DNA of 64,000 nt from NCBI RefSeq assembly GCF_900129965.1, contig NZ_FQXM01000021.1, positions 1 to 64,000 of the forward strand, given 5' to 3'. This DNA comes from Clostridium grantii DSM 8605. GTDB lineage: Bacteria > Bacillota > Clostridia > Clostridiales > Clostridiaceae. The notes under the pieces are model-generated. The model worked only from the letters and a program-made list of their open reading frames with translations. It was not told the DNA's origin and made no database searches. How positions within the stretch are numbered: the stretch's first letter is position 1; every line of letters starts with the position of its first letter. Position numbers and translations under genes: made by a program. Shown here one piece after another: positions 1-7,886 of this stretch.

Positions 1-465
1 TCTGTTAAAAGTTAAGTTAGTTGTTATGATAAGGGAGCTTTTTTCATATCTTTGTCGGATTAATTGAAAAAATATGCTCTCTTTCTCTTTGTCCATTTTT
101 AAATAACCTAGTTCGTCAATTATCAATAAATTTACTTTAGATAATTTAATTAACCTTTGCTTTAAGGTGCCTTCGACTCTAGCATTATGCAAATCATCCA
201 TGAGATCAATTGCATTTACAAAGAGTACTGTTTTGCCATGTTCACAAGCTTTAAGTCCTAACGCTTGGACAAGATGACTTTTACCAACACCTGGCGGTCC
301 AATAAAAATAATATTTTCTTTTTTATCCATGAAACTTAAGGTAGCCAAATCTTGAACTTTACCCTGGTTTATATTGTCTGGATAGCTAAAATCAAAATCA
401 TCCATTGTCTTAAGGTCATTGAAACGGGCATTTTTAGCAAACTCACTCAGGCGAGCCTTCTTTCG
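1..465 (-). pseudogene. istB: IS21-family helper ATPase IstB, truncated
   Basis: Reading leftwards from about 465, the minus strand is open to the window edge and encodes an IstB/DnaC-like AAA+ ATPase, the helper of IS21 transposition. Visible motifs are the Walker A GPPGVGKSHL (about 285-315), the segment LLIIDELGYL (about 115-145) carrying the Walker B aspartate and glutamate, and the sensor stretch SSLIITTNL near the edge. The usual N-terminal ~60 residues, with the IstA-contacting helices, are absent: the frame opens at RKKARLSEFAK with no start codon. The partner istA is not in the window. The 3' end lies outside, so only 5' loss is certain. A DnaC-type phage loader is possible but the sequence fits IstB better. 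Confidence 0.8.
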
Positions 466-874
466 TTATGACACCTGACCCTTGGGTAAATATACCAATA
501 AAACGAAATGTACTGAATTATTAATTATTATAGAATGTAATTGAATATTTAAATGGAAGGAGCCAATGGCTCCTTTTTAGTACTAATTGATTTATAATAT
601 TTTCTTTAGTTTCTCACAACTTTACCTTGATAGAAAGCTCAACAGAAAGGCTTCTCTAGTACTCAGGAGAAGTAGTGAGCCTTTGAGGCTCACTTGCTGA
701 CATAAAAAAATTAAAAACGGATTTCATTGAGACCATACCTAAAAATATGGTTTATATTAAGAAAATAGGCTATAATTATATATAACAATATATTATAAAT
801 ATCATCATTTTAAAAAAGTTAAGGAGCAATAATTAATGAAGAAGGAAATTAATAACATTCACGATAAAAGTTAT
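466..874. other. Intergenic stretch with a terminator and a second hairpin
   Basis: No gene is recognised in these ~400 bases. The stretch holds a rho-independent terminator at 557-578 and a second hairpin at 675-693 (GTGAGCCT, 3-nt loop, AGGCTCAC) without a T tract. It separates the IstB remnant from a palindromic repeat and the HsdS remnant, so it is probably scar sequence from earlier insertions. Confidence 0.4.
557..578 (+). terminator. Rho-independent terminator
   Basis: AAGGAGCC, a 3-nt loop and GGCTCCTT are followed by T residues. No intact gene lies directly upstream, so it is a relic or belongs to a lost gene. Confidence 0.6.
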
Positions 875-954
875 AGCAACAAAAACTGTTCCAGTTTTTG
901 TAAGGGGTCAGGTAACTTACAAAAATTGCAAATAAAATGAACAGTTTTTGCTCC
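875..954 (-). repeat. 80-bp double-palindrome repeat, copy 1 (inverted orientation)
   Basis: The reverse complement matches the copy at 4147-4226 along its length. It has outer arms of the AGCAACAAAAA type and an inner palindrome TTTTTGTAA...TTACAAAAA around a GGGTCAGG core. Its right end lies 3 bp from the open part of a truncated hsdS frame, so this copy marks a breakpoint, as several others in the window do. Confidence 0.7.
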
Positions 955-957
955 TAA

Positions 958-1110
958 CAAGCAAAAGAACTTTGTAATGTTATAGAAAAAATAGATTTAA
1001 TGAAAAAAGCTATTCTTGCTAGAGCCTTTCGTGGGGAATTGGGGACTAATGACCCTGAGGAAGAAAGTGCTTTGGAGTTGTTGAAGGAAGTATTGATGGA
1101 GAAGAATTGA
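958..1110 (+). pseudogene. hsdS: Type I restriction specificity subunit (HsdS), C-terminal remnant
   Basis: The frame opens after a TAA at 955-957 and runs to TGA at 1108-1110. It encodes about 50 residues including MKKAILARAFRGELGTNDP, which is the characteristic end of the distal conserved helix of many HsdS proteins. Both target-recognition domains and the start are missing, and no hsdM or hsdR is nearby. It directly abuts a palindromic repeat. Together with the next three genes it suggests the wreck of a defence island. Recognition rests on this one signature, which is strong. Confidence 0.75.
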
Positions 1111-1158
1111 TTATATAAATGAAAAATAATCATAGTAAATAAATGGAGGTGTTTATAA

Positions 1159-2202
1159 ATGGGTATTGATAATATACGCCTAAAAAATATTACAGTTTTT
1201 GAAGAGTTAAAAATGGATTTTTCTAAAGGCATTAATGTTATTATAGGAGAAAACGGAACGGGTAAAACAACTTTACTAAAGATGATATATGCTGCCTGCG
1301 AGTGGAGTAATGAAACTACAGATAAAAACAAAGCTAAAAATATTTTTAACTATTTTAATTATGGAAAAAAAGATATAAATTTATTAAAAAGTTATGAGAG
1401 AAAAGATGATTATTCAGTTTTGGAAGTGATAAGTGAAAATACTAAATTTGAACTTAGTTTATCAAATGATGGTATATTTCAATTAGATAAATGGCTTGAG
1501 TTAGGTATAAAATCAATTTTTATACCTACAACTGAGATGTTATCACATTCTAAAGGGTTTTTAGCTATGAATCAAAAATATTCAATGCCATTTGATGCCA
1601 CACAGATTGATATTATAGTAAATGCAGAGCTTCCAGAAACAAGAGAGGTATCAGAGTTAAATCAAAAATTATTAGATTTGATTTCAAAAGTAATTGATGG
1701 AGAAGTTATCTATGAAAATGATACTTTTTATGTAGTAAAGAATAATGGCATGAAGGTAGAGTTTTCTTTTGAAGCAGAAGGGTTAAGAAAATTTGGACTT
1801 TTATGGAAATTAATTAGAAATGGTTTAATAGAAGAAGATACAATACTATTTTGGGATGAACCAGAGGCAAATATTAATCCGGAATTAATGCCAGTATTAA
1901 TTGATGTGTTATTAGAACTACAAAGAAACGGTATTCAAATATTTATTGCTACTCATAGTTATAATCTTGCAAAATATTTTGAAATAAAAAGAACAGAAAA
2001 AGACAGTGTATTATTTCATAATTTATATAGAGAGAAAACAACTTTACAAAGAAAAGATAATGATGAAGAAAAGATATTAGCTTCTTTTGAAAATAAAGGT
2101 GTTAAAGCCCAAAGTAGTGAGTATTTCGGAAAAATAACCAATAATCCAATAATTGTAGCAGATGCTAAATTGTTTGATGAAGTTATAGAAAAGACCTTTT
2201 AG
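1159..2202 (+). CDS. AAA_21/OLD-like ATPase of a putative two-gene defence module
   Basis: This 347-residue cytoplasmic protein has an ABC/SMC-type P-loop ATPase fold of the AAA_15/AAA_21 group. Walker A is GENGTGKTTLL (about residues 32-42), Walker B is ILFWDEPEANINPEL (about 228-242) and the H-loop is IATHSYNL (about 263-270). There are no membrane segments. The start is ATG with GGAGG upstream. A nuclease-like gene follows 9 bp downstream and is probably co-transcribed. In families such as PARIS, OLD and Abi systems, a similar ATPase senses infection and controls a paired effector. That role is inferred here from architecture and from the HsdS and McrB neighbours; the exact family is not recognised. 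Confidence 0.75.
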   Translation: MGIDNIRLKNITVFEELKMDFSKGINVIIGENGTGKTTLLKMIYAACEWSNETTDKNKAKNIFNYFNYGKKDINLLKSYERKDDYSVLEVISENTKFELSLSNDGIFQLDKWLELGIKSIFIPTTEMLSHSKGFLAMNQKYSMPFDATQIDIIVNAELPETREVSELNQKLLDLISKVIDGEVIYENDTFYVVKNNGMKVEFSFEAEGLRKFGLLWKLIRNGLIEEDTILFWDEPEANINPELMPVLIDVLLELQRNGIQIFIATHSYNLAKYFEIKRTEKDSVLFHNLYREKTTLQRKDNDEEKILASFENKGVKAQSSEYFGKITNNPIIVADAKLFDEVIEKTF

Positions 2203-2211
2203 GAGAATTTT

Positions 2212-2727
2212 ATGATAAATAGATTATTGATAGATGAAAATAAACAGTATTGGTTTGATTTTTCCAAAGTAGAGTCGGTATGGGAAATGCATGAGATTAG
2301 TAATAAAATTAATTTAAGTGATGTGGATTTTATTGCTAAAACAGGCAAAGAAATATTATTTATAGAATATAAAAATGCTAATATTAAAGATGCAAGTAAA
2401 CCTAATGAGTTATATGAAGGTTTGAAAAGTGATAAAAGAATGAATCAACTTGTGAAAAAATATTATGATAGTTTATTAGTGTTTTGGGCTTTTCATAATA
2501 AAAGTGAATTACCTATAAGGTATATTTTCTTAGTGGAAGGACCACTAATTGATGCAGATTTTAGAAGAAGAATAAAACTTAATTTAATGAATAGATTACC
2601 ATTTAAGTTAGAGAATAAAGATGATACAAAAAAATTCATTTCATCACTTGAAGTATATGATTTAGAGGAGTTTAAAAATAATATACCTAATATTGTTATT
2701 ACACCGGTGGTTGAACAGCAGCCATAG
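2212..2727 (+). CDS. Putative PD-(D/E)XK nuclease partner of the upstream ATPase
   Basis: This 171-residue soluble protein carries a plausible PD-(D/E)XK core: DVDF at residues 37-40, then ILFIEYKNA with E52 and K54 on the expected second strand. The remainder (LPIRYIFLVEGPLI, then a lysine-rich C-terminal half) fits a small alpha/beta nuclease but gives no named family. It starts ATG 9 bp after the ATPase stop with GGAG in the junction, so the two are probably translated together. The likely role is DNA or RNA cleavage under control of the ATPase. An alternative is a catalytically dead adaptor, since the family assignment is by motif only. Confidence 0.55.
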   Translation: MINRLLIDENKQYWFDFSKVESVWEMHEISNKINLSDVDFIAKTGKEILFIEYKNANIKDASKPNELYEGLKSDKRMNQLVKKYYDSLLVFWAFHNKSELPIRYIFLVEGPLIDADFRRRIKLNLMNRLPFKLENKDDTKKFISSLEVYDLEEFKNNIPNIVITPVVEQQP

Positions 2728-2762
2728 TGTATAAAGAAATTTACCACCATAGGATAAATGTT

Positions 2763-2837
2763 AGCAAGTTCGTCGGCAAAGCCTCCTTACTAGTGCACCG
2801 GTGCTGCTAGTGAGGAGGTGCAACTGACGAACTTGCT
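2763..2837. repeat. Long imperfect hairpin, RAYT/REP-type repeat family
   Basis: The arms AGCAAGTTCGTC (2763-2774) and GACGAACTTGCT (2826-2837) pair perfectly. An inner stem of CCTCCT-ACTAG against CTAGT-AGGAGG sits inside. The same AGCAAGTTCGTCGG opening occurs in the direct repeats at 9049 and 10541, and a related ACAAGCTCGTCGG lies just after the RAYT gene. It lies between the nuclease gene and the McrB-like gene and could end transcription by folding, but it has no T tract. Confidence 0.7.
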
Positions 2838-2926
2838 TCGTGGTGGTTCTGCTTTAGAGGAGTTTAGATGGAATGAAGTTGTAATATACCAGTATTACTA
2901 AAACATAGTTGGGTCAGGAGGTCGAC

Positions 2927-4216
2927 ATGGCAGATTGGATTATTACTTGTAATATAAATAAATATGATGTAGATGGTGCATTTAAAAAGTTAGACAAGCT
3001 GAACTGGAAGCAGAGCACTAATATAGAAATAGGGGATACAGTTTATATCTATGTTGGCGCTCCTGTCCAGGCTATTAGATATAAGTGTTTAGCCACTAAG
3101 CTTAATTTAGAAGAGACAGAAATAGTAGATTTAGAATTTGTTATCGATGGATCTAATTATGTAGAATATGGACGTTACATGGAACTTAAGTTAATTGAAA
3201 CTTATAAAAATCCACTCCTAAATAGGGATATGCTAATGGAAAATGGGCTTAAGAAAGTTCAAGGGCCATCAAGAGTGAATGAAGAATTGGCTGCTTATAT
3301 TTTGGCATCTACAGAAAGTATAGGAAGCTCCAAGATAAGAAAAGTAAATCCAACCGTTAGCCCTGTACCTGAAGATTCTGAGATAGAAATTTTGTTATCA
3401 GGACAGTTAGATGAGGTTATAGATGTTTTGATTAAGCAGTTTATTCAAAACATACCAAAGGTACAATCAAATGAGCAGAAATTAGAGGCATTAAGGGTCA
3501 AATTTGTTGAGGATTATAAGATACAAAATATTATTAATATGAAAAAGGAAGATTACGTTGTTGGTCTTGGACGCAAAGATACCTTTTGTTATAGAATTGA
3601 AAATGAGTTACAGGGGCTTGGTAATATCCATGGTGCGACTTCTGCTAAGTTTGGATTATACTATGGGAAAAGTGGTGAAGATACTGAGGAAAAGTATCGT
3701 AACACTAAGAAATATGGAGAAGATCCGCAGCAGGCATTTGAGAAGATTAAAGAAGAAATTGTTATGCTATTAATAGCAGGACAAAATAAGGACCTTAATG
3801 CAATTAGATCATCTGCTTTACCACCATTATTTAGAGGTAAGATTTTGTCTATATACTTTCCAGAAGATTATCTGTGTATATTTGCAGATGATCATTTGGA
3901 GTATTTTATGATGAAGCTTGGAATTGATATGAATTCAGAAGAGGATACCATTGATAAACAATGTAAGCTTCTTCAATGGAAGGCCTCTAGACATGAGATA
4001 AAAGATTGGAATACACATTTATTCAGTAATTTTTTATACACGTCCTTTGGCAGGCCATTTGAAGAAAATAAGAAATTAAAAGATTTACAAGAGGAAAGAG
4101 ACAAAAATTATCCAAGTGATTATGTAAGCAAGCTAGGGATCAATATAGCAACAAAAATTGCTCATTTCATTTACAATTTTTGTAAGGGGCCTGACCTCTT
4201 ACAAAAACTGGAATAG
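2927..4216 (+). CDS. EVE domain + MrcB_N-type protein, C-terminus replaced by a repeat
   Basis: The N-terminal ~125 residues (MADWIITCNINKYDVDGAF, then GDTVYIYVG) match the EVE/PUA-like fold that binds modified bases. Residues ~150-400 resemble the MrcB_N/McrB-like region, including LPPLFRGKILSIYFPEDYL. In this family an AAA+ GTPase motor normally follows. Here the frame runs into the 80-bp palindromic repeat at 4147, and the last ~23 residues (ATKIAHFIYNF and onward) are encoded by that repeat. I chose ATG 2927 because AGGAGG lies 6 nt upstream; an in-frame TTG at 2909 has no such site. The product is therefore a motor-less modification sensor, probably a decayed Type IV restriction gene. 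Confidence 0.7.
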   Translation: MADWIITCNINKYDVDGAFKKLDKLNWKQSTNIEIGDTVYIYVGAPVQAIRYKCLATKLNLEETEIVDLEFVIDGSNYVEYGRYMELKLIETYKNPLLNRDMLMENGLKKVQGPSRVNEELAAYILASTESIGSSKIRKVNPTVSPVPEDSEIEILLSGQLDEVIDVLIKQFIQNIPKVQSNEQKLEALRVKFVEDYKIQNIINMKKEDYVVGLGRKDTFCYRIENELQGLGNIHGATSAKFGLYYGKSGEDTEEKYRNTKKYGEDPQQAFEKIKEEIVMLLIAGQNKDLNAIRSSALPPLFRGKILSIYFPEDYLCIFADDHLEYFMMKLGIDMNSEEDTIDKQCKLLQWKASRHEIKDWNTHLFSNFLYTSFGRPFEENKKLKDLQEERDKNYPSDYVSKLGINIATKIAHFIYNFCKGPDLLQKLE

Positions 4217-4226
4217 TTTGTTTTGC
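4147..4226 (+). repeat. 80-bp double-palindrome repeat, copy 2 (uninterrupted reference copy)
   Basis: The left module is AGCAACAAAAATTG, a spacer, then CAATTTTTGT. The core is AAGGGGCCTGACCTC and the right module is TTACAAAAACTGGAATAGTT ending TTTTGCT. It corresponds base for base, with few differences, to the two halves flanking the group II intron at 11175-15225, and so defines the empty insertion site. It has become the 3' end of the McrB-like gene. A second small hairpin (GTTTTGCTC/GAGCAAAAC, 4220-4243) overlaps its right end. Confidence 0.8.
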
Positions 4227-4575
4227 TCATAAACGAGCAAAACAAATCATTCGCATCATTCATAATTTTGTTTTTTTATATATAAATGAAACCATTAATT
4301 TCTTAGAGAAGAATTTGTACGTTTATTCAAATTAAGGATATAGAACCTTGGAGTATACCCTATTTGAAAGAAACATTATTCTTTTCTATATAGTATAAAG
4401 ATAAAATTAATTCTCTTTTTTTATTAAGAATGATATAATTTAATGATAAAGGGATTTTAGTTCAACTATTAATTTATACATATCCAAAACTAGTTGTTAC
4501 ATCTAGATTTTGAACAAGTATAAATTAAGTTTCACATTGAATTCCCTATAAAATACTTTTTTAGAAGGTGATTTA
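4227..4575. other. Non-coding stretch after the truncated McrB-like gene
   Basis: No gene is seen. The right part is a MITE copy (4447-4550); the rest is AT-rich sequence with no recognisable remnant. The Shine-Dalgarno AGAAGGTG of the following DUF3791 gene lies at its end. Confidence 0.5.
4447..4550 (-). mobile_element. ~105-bp MITE, copy 1
   Basis: This is an imperfect inverted repeat, about 100 bp long, ending ATTCCCTATA on the right. It contains TTCAACTATTAATTTATAC and ACAAGTATAAATTAAGTTTC. Related copies lie at 7422-7526, 39913-40061 and 56743-56847. It encodes nothing, so it is presumably moved by a transposase supplied elsewhere. Confidence 0.75.
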
Positions 4576-4830
4576 ATGAGCAAAGAAGAACAAAATAAAA
4601 TAGATTATATGGTAGTCTGTGTTAATGAATTTGCAGATAGATTTTTTTTGAATTATAAAGATGCTTTCAATTATTTACACAAATATAATGCAATAAAATT
4701 TCTTGATGAGAATTATGAAATAGAACATACATTAAGTATAGATGATGCAATAGATGATATTATGATGATTGCAGAGAAAAATGGAGGACATTTAATAAGA
4801 AGTTATACCATGGCTCTAATACAATCATAA
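4576..4830 (+). CDS. DUF3791 protein, probable partner of the ART-like gene
   Basis: This 84-residue protein has the DUF3791 pattern: DYMVVCVNEFADRF, DAFNYLHKYNAI, then a C-terminal IDDIMMIAEKNGG. It is acidic, soluble and all-helical in appearance. Start ATG 4576 is preceded by AGAAGGTG. The family is usually found immediately before a DUF3990 gene, as here, and a toxin-antitoxin-like role is often suspected but I do not know it to be proven. Its last ~9 codons overlap the DUF3990 frame. Confidence 0.75.
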   Translation: MSKEEQNKIDYMVVCVNEFADRFFLNYKDAFNYLHKYNAIKFLDENYEIEHTLSIDDAIDDIMMIAEKNGGHLIRSYTMALIQS

Positions 4831-5270
4831 AGAATATAGATTTAGAAAAATGTAGACCATACAAAGATTTTGGGAAAGGATTTTATTGTACCGGCATAAA
4901 AGAGCAAGCTTATTTAATGGATAAAAGGGTTGCTAGAATTTATGGTGGAGATCCATATATAAATGAATTTGATTTTAATGAGAGTAGTTATAAATCCAAT
5001 GATTTAAATGTAAAAATATTTGAAAGTCCTACAAAAGAATGGGCAACTTTTGTATTAAATAACAGAGATAGAAAATTCTCAAATACTAGTAGCTTAAATT
5101 GTAATAATGATAATAAATATGATTTAGTCGTTGGCCCTGTTGCTGATGATGATTTAGCTTTACTATTTAGAACATTTAAAAGAGGATTAATCGATATTGA
5201 CATATTAGTTAAAGAAATGAAATATAAAAAAGTTTCAAGTCAATACTCATTTCACACTGAGAATCATTGA
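4803..5270 (+). CDS. DUF3990 protein (ADP-ribosyltransferase-like), start codon missing
   Basis: The conserved N-terminus LYHGSNTII is present from 4803, followed by DFGKGFYCT (about residue 25), KEWATFVLN and DLVVGPVADDD, all typical of DUF3990. This family is considered related to ADP-ribosyltransferase folds, with YHGS as an NAD-site motif. No ATG, GTG or TTG occurs in this frame between the in-frame TGA at 4755 and the YHGS motif. The first in-frame ATG (4917) would delete the motif. The gene therefore has lost its start, is read by frameshift from DUF3791, or contains a sequence error. It ends 30 bp before the next small gene. Confidence 0.6.
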   Translation, partial: LYHGSNTIIKNIDLEKCRPYKDFGKGFYCTGIKEQAYLMDKRVARIYGGDPYINEFDFNESSYKSNDLNVKIFESPTKEWATFVLNNRDRKFSNTSSLNCNNDNKYDLVVGPVADDDLALLFRTFKRGLIDIDILVKEMKYKKVSSQYSFHTENH

Positions 5271-5300
5271 AATATCTTAAATTAGTTGGAGGTAAATAAT

Positions 5301-5531
5301 ATGGATATAAAAAAAGAACTAATTGAAGGTATAATCCAAGAAATAATAAAATTTCTATGTGAAGATAAGGACTATGATATAGAAAAATCAATGGATATCG
5401 TATATAATTCTCAAATATTTGTTAAGTTATCAGATGTTGAAACAGGATTATATATTGAAAGTCCAAGTTATGTATATGAATTATTGAAGGATGAATTACA
5501 TGATGGTGTTATCATTCAAAAAGAACAATAG
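5301..5531 (+). CDS. Small conserved partner of the DUF3791/DUF3990 module
   Basis: This 76-residue acidic protein contains SMDIVYNSQIFVKL, TGLYIESPSYVYELL and a C-terminal KDELHDG. Similar small proteins accompany DUF3990 genes in Firmicutes, and I treat it as the third member of the module. I chose ATG 5301 because GGAGG lies at 5288-5292; the in-frame TTG at 5286 overlaps that site and is unlikely. The function is unknown, with an antitoxin or chaperone role possible. Confidence 0.6.
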   Translation: MDIKKELIEGIIQEIIKFLCEDKDYDIEKSMDIVYNSQIFVKLSDVETGLYIESPSYVYELLKDELHDGVIIQKEQ

Positions 5532-5540
5532 TTTGCAACC

Positions 5541-5582
5541 AAAGCTTTCTCGCAAGGGTAACTGTGACTTGGGCAAAAATGG
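5541..5582 (+). repeat. RAYT-associated repeat, left of the transposase
   Basis: It contains GCAAGGGTAACTGTGACTTG, which recurs almost exactly right of the RAYT gene (about 6231-6251) and, as AGAGTAACTGTGACTTG, in the direct repeats at 9049 and 10541. RAYT transposases are normally flanked by the REP-type repeats they act on, so this is probably the cognate left repeat. Confidence 0.65.
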
Positions 5583-5650
5583 TATATAAGTTTTAAAATT
5601 AGTCAAAACTCATAGTTAATAATAAATAACTAGAGTGGAGAAGTGAAGAT

Positions 5651-6205
5651 ATGCCTAAAAAGAAATTAATTTGGTATCCAGGTGCAATGTATCATGTGAC
5701 AAGTAGAGGTAATAGAAGAAATGATATATTTAAAGAAGAGCAAGATTATATAGTTTATTTAGATAACATAAAGGAAGCAGTAAAATATTATGATAATAAT
5801 TATAAAATAATTAGTTATTGTCTTATGACTAATCATGTTCATATACAAATAAAAACTAATGATAAGCATCTATGGTACTTAATAAGTAGAGTCAATAAAA
5901 GTTACGCTAGAAATTTTAATAATAAGTATAACTATGTTGGTCATCTTTTTCAGTCAAGGTATAATGCTGAATTAATAGAAGAAGATAGCTATGTTTTAGA
6001 AGCTAGCAAATACATTCATTTAAATCCGGTGAGAGCTAATATGGTTAGTAATCCTCAGGAGTATAAATGGAGTAGTTATAATATGTATATTGGTAAGGAA
6101 AAAGAAAAATTAGTGAATAGCGAGTATATATTATCATATTTTAAAAATAAAGATAGAGAGTTGTATAAAAAATATATTGAAAGTTCAATATCAAGCTCAA
6201 CCTAA
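5651..6205 (+). CDS. REP-associated tyrosine transposase (RAYT, Y1/HUH family)
   Basis: This 184-residue single-strand transposase starts at MPKKKLIWYPGAMYHVTSRG. The metal-binding HUH motif is seen in CLMTNHVHIQI (about residues 57-67), and SYARNFNNKYNYVGHLFQSR is the usual RAYT downstream block. KYIHLNPVRANMV is a further family signature. Length is normal and the frame is intact, so it may be active. Start ATG 5651 has GTGGAG upstream. Matching short repeats flank it on both sides, and related repeats occur at several other places in the window. RAYTs are thought to spread REP hairpins, so this gene is the natural candidate for having spread these repeats. Confidence 0.9.
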   Translation: MPKKKLIWYPGAMYHVTSRGNRRNDIFKEEQDYIVYLDNIKEAVKYYDNNYKIISYCLMTNHVHIQIKTNDKHLWYLISRVNKSYARNFNNKYNYVGHLFQSRYNAELIEEDSYVLEASKYIHLNPVRANMVSNPQEYKWSSYNMYIGKEKEKLVNSEYILSYFKNKDRELYKKYIESSISSST

Positions 6206-6206
6206 A

Positions 6207-6379
6207 ACAAGCTCGTCGGAGGAGCATTCTCGCAAGGGTAACCGTGACTTGGTAAAAAAAGCAAGTACAATAATAAAAGAGTCTGTTTCTTGAGAGTGAG
6301 GAGCAACAGAGATTGTTCGCTTTACCAATCACTGTAAAGTCACAGTTACCTTACAAAAACTGGGACAGTTTTTGTAGCT
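6207..6379 (+). repeat. RAYT right flank: REP-like repeats ending in half of the 80-bp palindrome
   Basis: It begins with ACAAGCTCGTCGG, followed by GCAAGGGTAACCGTGACTTGG. Further right are CAGAGATTGTTCG and AAGTCACAGTTACC, the latter complementary to the GGTAACTGTGA of the left repeat, so the region can fold back. The end (6349-6379, CCTTACAAAAACTGGGACAG and on) equals the right half of the 80-bp palindrome. The same order recurs at 10541-10857. Confidence 0.65.
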
Positions 6380-6493
6380 ATTGTAGAAAAAAATTATGTA
6401 TAAATATGAGAACTCTGTTATAATTTACATATGAGTTGATTCGAAATTGTAAGACTAAGTGAATTAGGATAAGGGTAGATATGGAGAGATATT

Positions 6494-7333
6494 ATGGAGT
6501 ATACAAAAAAAGGATATTCAATGGAATACCGAGAGTTATTAGCAGGTATAGAGCGTTTTGGATCAACACCAGAAGATATGTGTCAACAAGCAATTGGTAT
6601 AACGATAGATAAAATAAAGGAACGTGTGATTATTGCACCATGGTGGGAACCTGATGTTTTTATAAATTTGGGAAATGAAATAATATTTTTAAGTGATTCC
6701 TATGATTCAGCCGTTAAAGTATGGAATATTAAGACTGATAATTTTGAAGTTACGTATATTAAAACTGGAATAGGTGCACCAGTACTGACTGATGTTTTAT
6801 TAGCGTTAGGCTTAACTGCCTGTAAAAGAGTTTTATTTATAGGTTCTGTTGGGGCATTAGATTCTAAAATCGGTATAGGAGACATTGTGATTCCAGAATT
6901 TTCAGTATGTGGTGATGGAGTAAGTCGTTATTTAAAAGGTGGGGTACTAAATAAAAATGATGTCTTTGGAGAAAAGACTTATCCAGAAGCCCAGATGTTT
7001 CATGCACTAAAAAGTATAACTCAAAAATTTTGTGAACAAAATAATATTAGATGGCATATTGGAAGAAACTTTAGTATAGATACTATTTTCGCTCAATTTG
7101 CATACATAGATGAAATTGTTCAAATGGGTTGTAATACTATTGAGATGGAAACTGCTTCCGCTTTTAGGGCGGCTACTATTTCAAATATTTCATTAGGTGC
7201 TTTATTCAGTGTTTCAGATAACACAATGTTGAATAAATCATTATATAGTGGAAGAACATTGGATGATATTAAATATAGAAAAAAAGTGCGAAAAAATATT
7301 TTCCCCAAAATTATTTTAGAAGCATTGGAATAG
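6494..7333 (+). CDS. Purine/uridine phosphorylase-family protein (PNP_UDP_1)
   Basis: This 279-residue cytoplasmic enzyme belongs to the nucleoside phosphorylase/hydrolase superfamily, which cleaves N-glycosidic bonds of nucleosides. Key blocks are KTGIGAPVLTDVLLALG, VLFIGSVGALDSKIGIGDIV (about residues 115-134) and NTIEMETASAFRAA (about 216-229), the last being the ribose-binding Glu-Met-Glu motif. Substrate cannot be fixed from sequence. The start is ATG 6494 with GGAGAG 6 nt upstream; an ATG nine codons later is less well placed. It is a lone gene between mobile-element debris, so it is either old chromosomal content or accessory cargo. Confidence 0.8.
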   Translation: MEYTKKGYSMEYRELLAGIERFGSTPEDMCQQAIGITIDKIKERVIIAPWWEPDVFINLGNEIIFLSDSYDSAVKVWNIKTDNFEVTYIKTGIGAPVLTDVLLALGLTACKRVLFIGSVGALDSKIGIGDIVIPEFSVCGDGVSRYLKGGVLNKNDVFGEKTYPEAQMFHALKSITQKFCEQNNIRWHIGRNFSIDTIFAQFAYIDEIVQMGCNTIEMETASAFRAATISNISLGALFSVSDNTMLNKSLYSGRTLDDIKYRKKVRKNIFPKIILEALE

Positions 7334-7421
7334 AGAGGTAATTGAAACTTTCACATGAACACACAGAATCTAAGTGGATGATTTATAATGATGATATTTC
7401 ATGTTTAAAATGGGATGGAAA

Positions 7422-7526
7422 TATAGGGATTTCAGTTCAACTATTAATTTATACATGTCCCATAACTCCTTAATACCTGAGATTTTGGAACAAGTATAAA
7501 TTAAGTTTCACATTGGATTCCCTATA
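7422..7526 (-). mobile_element. ~105-bp MITE, copy 2 (best-preserved ends)
   Basis: It starts TATAGGGATT and ends ATTCCCTATA, giving clean terminal inverted repeats. The interior shares TTCAACTATTAATTTATACA and ACAAGTATAAATTAAGTTTC with copy 1. The flanking TA-rich bases could be a target duplication. There is no coding capacity. Confidence 0.8.
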
Positions 7527-7670
7527 AGATAGCACTTTGGGAACTTAATAAAAGACTTGGAAAGAAGTTTTAATTATTAACACCAAATTTTCTTAAGTAA
7601 CGACGTAACAGTAGGATATTATTCAATAATCAATAGATAAAATTCATTGTAGAACATAAAGATATTTAGG

Positions 7671-7778
7671 ATGAACAACGTGGTAAAATTAGAAACTGAA
7701 AGATTAAATTTGCTACCTTTACAGGCACACAGTCTCGCTTTATCTGTAGATAGCTATGGAGAAATGGAAACACATTAA
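7671..7778 (+). pseudogene. GNAT acetyltransferase, N-terminal fragment
   Basis: MNNVVKLETERLNLLPLQAH and about 15 more residues precede a TAA at 7776. LETERLNLLPL is the standard opening of RimJ/RimL-type GNAT acetyltransferases. The acetyl-CoA binding core is absent, so this is a fragment. Confidence 0.6.
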
Positions 7779-7845
7779 ATAAGCATAAGAAACTTCATGA
7801 TAATCTTAAATAACGACTCAACTATATAAAACCGAAAAATCATTT

Positions 7846-7886
7846 AAAATACCGTATTATTCATAACTGAATTTTACGGTATTTTT
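7846..7886 (+). terminator. Rho-independent terminator
   Basis: AAAATACCGTA pairs with TACGGTATTTT across an 18-nt loop, ending in T residues. It follows the GNAT fragment. Confidence 0.6.
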
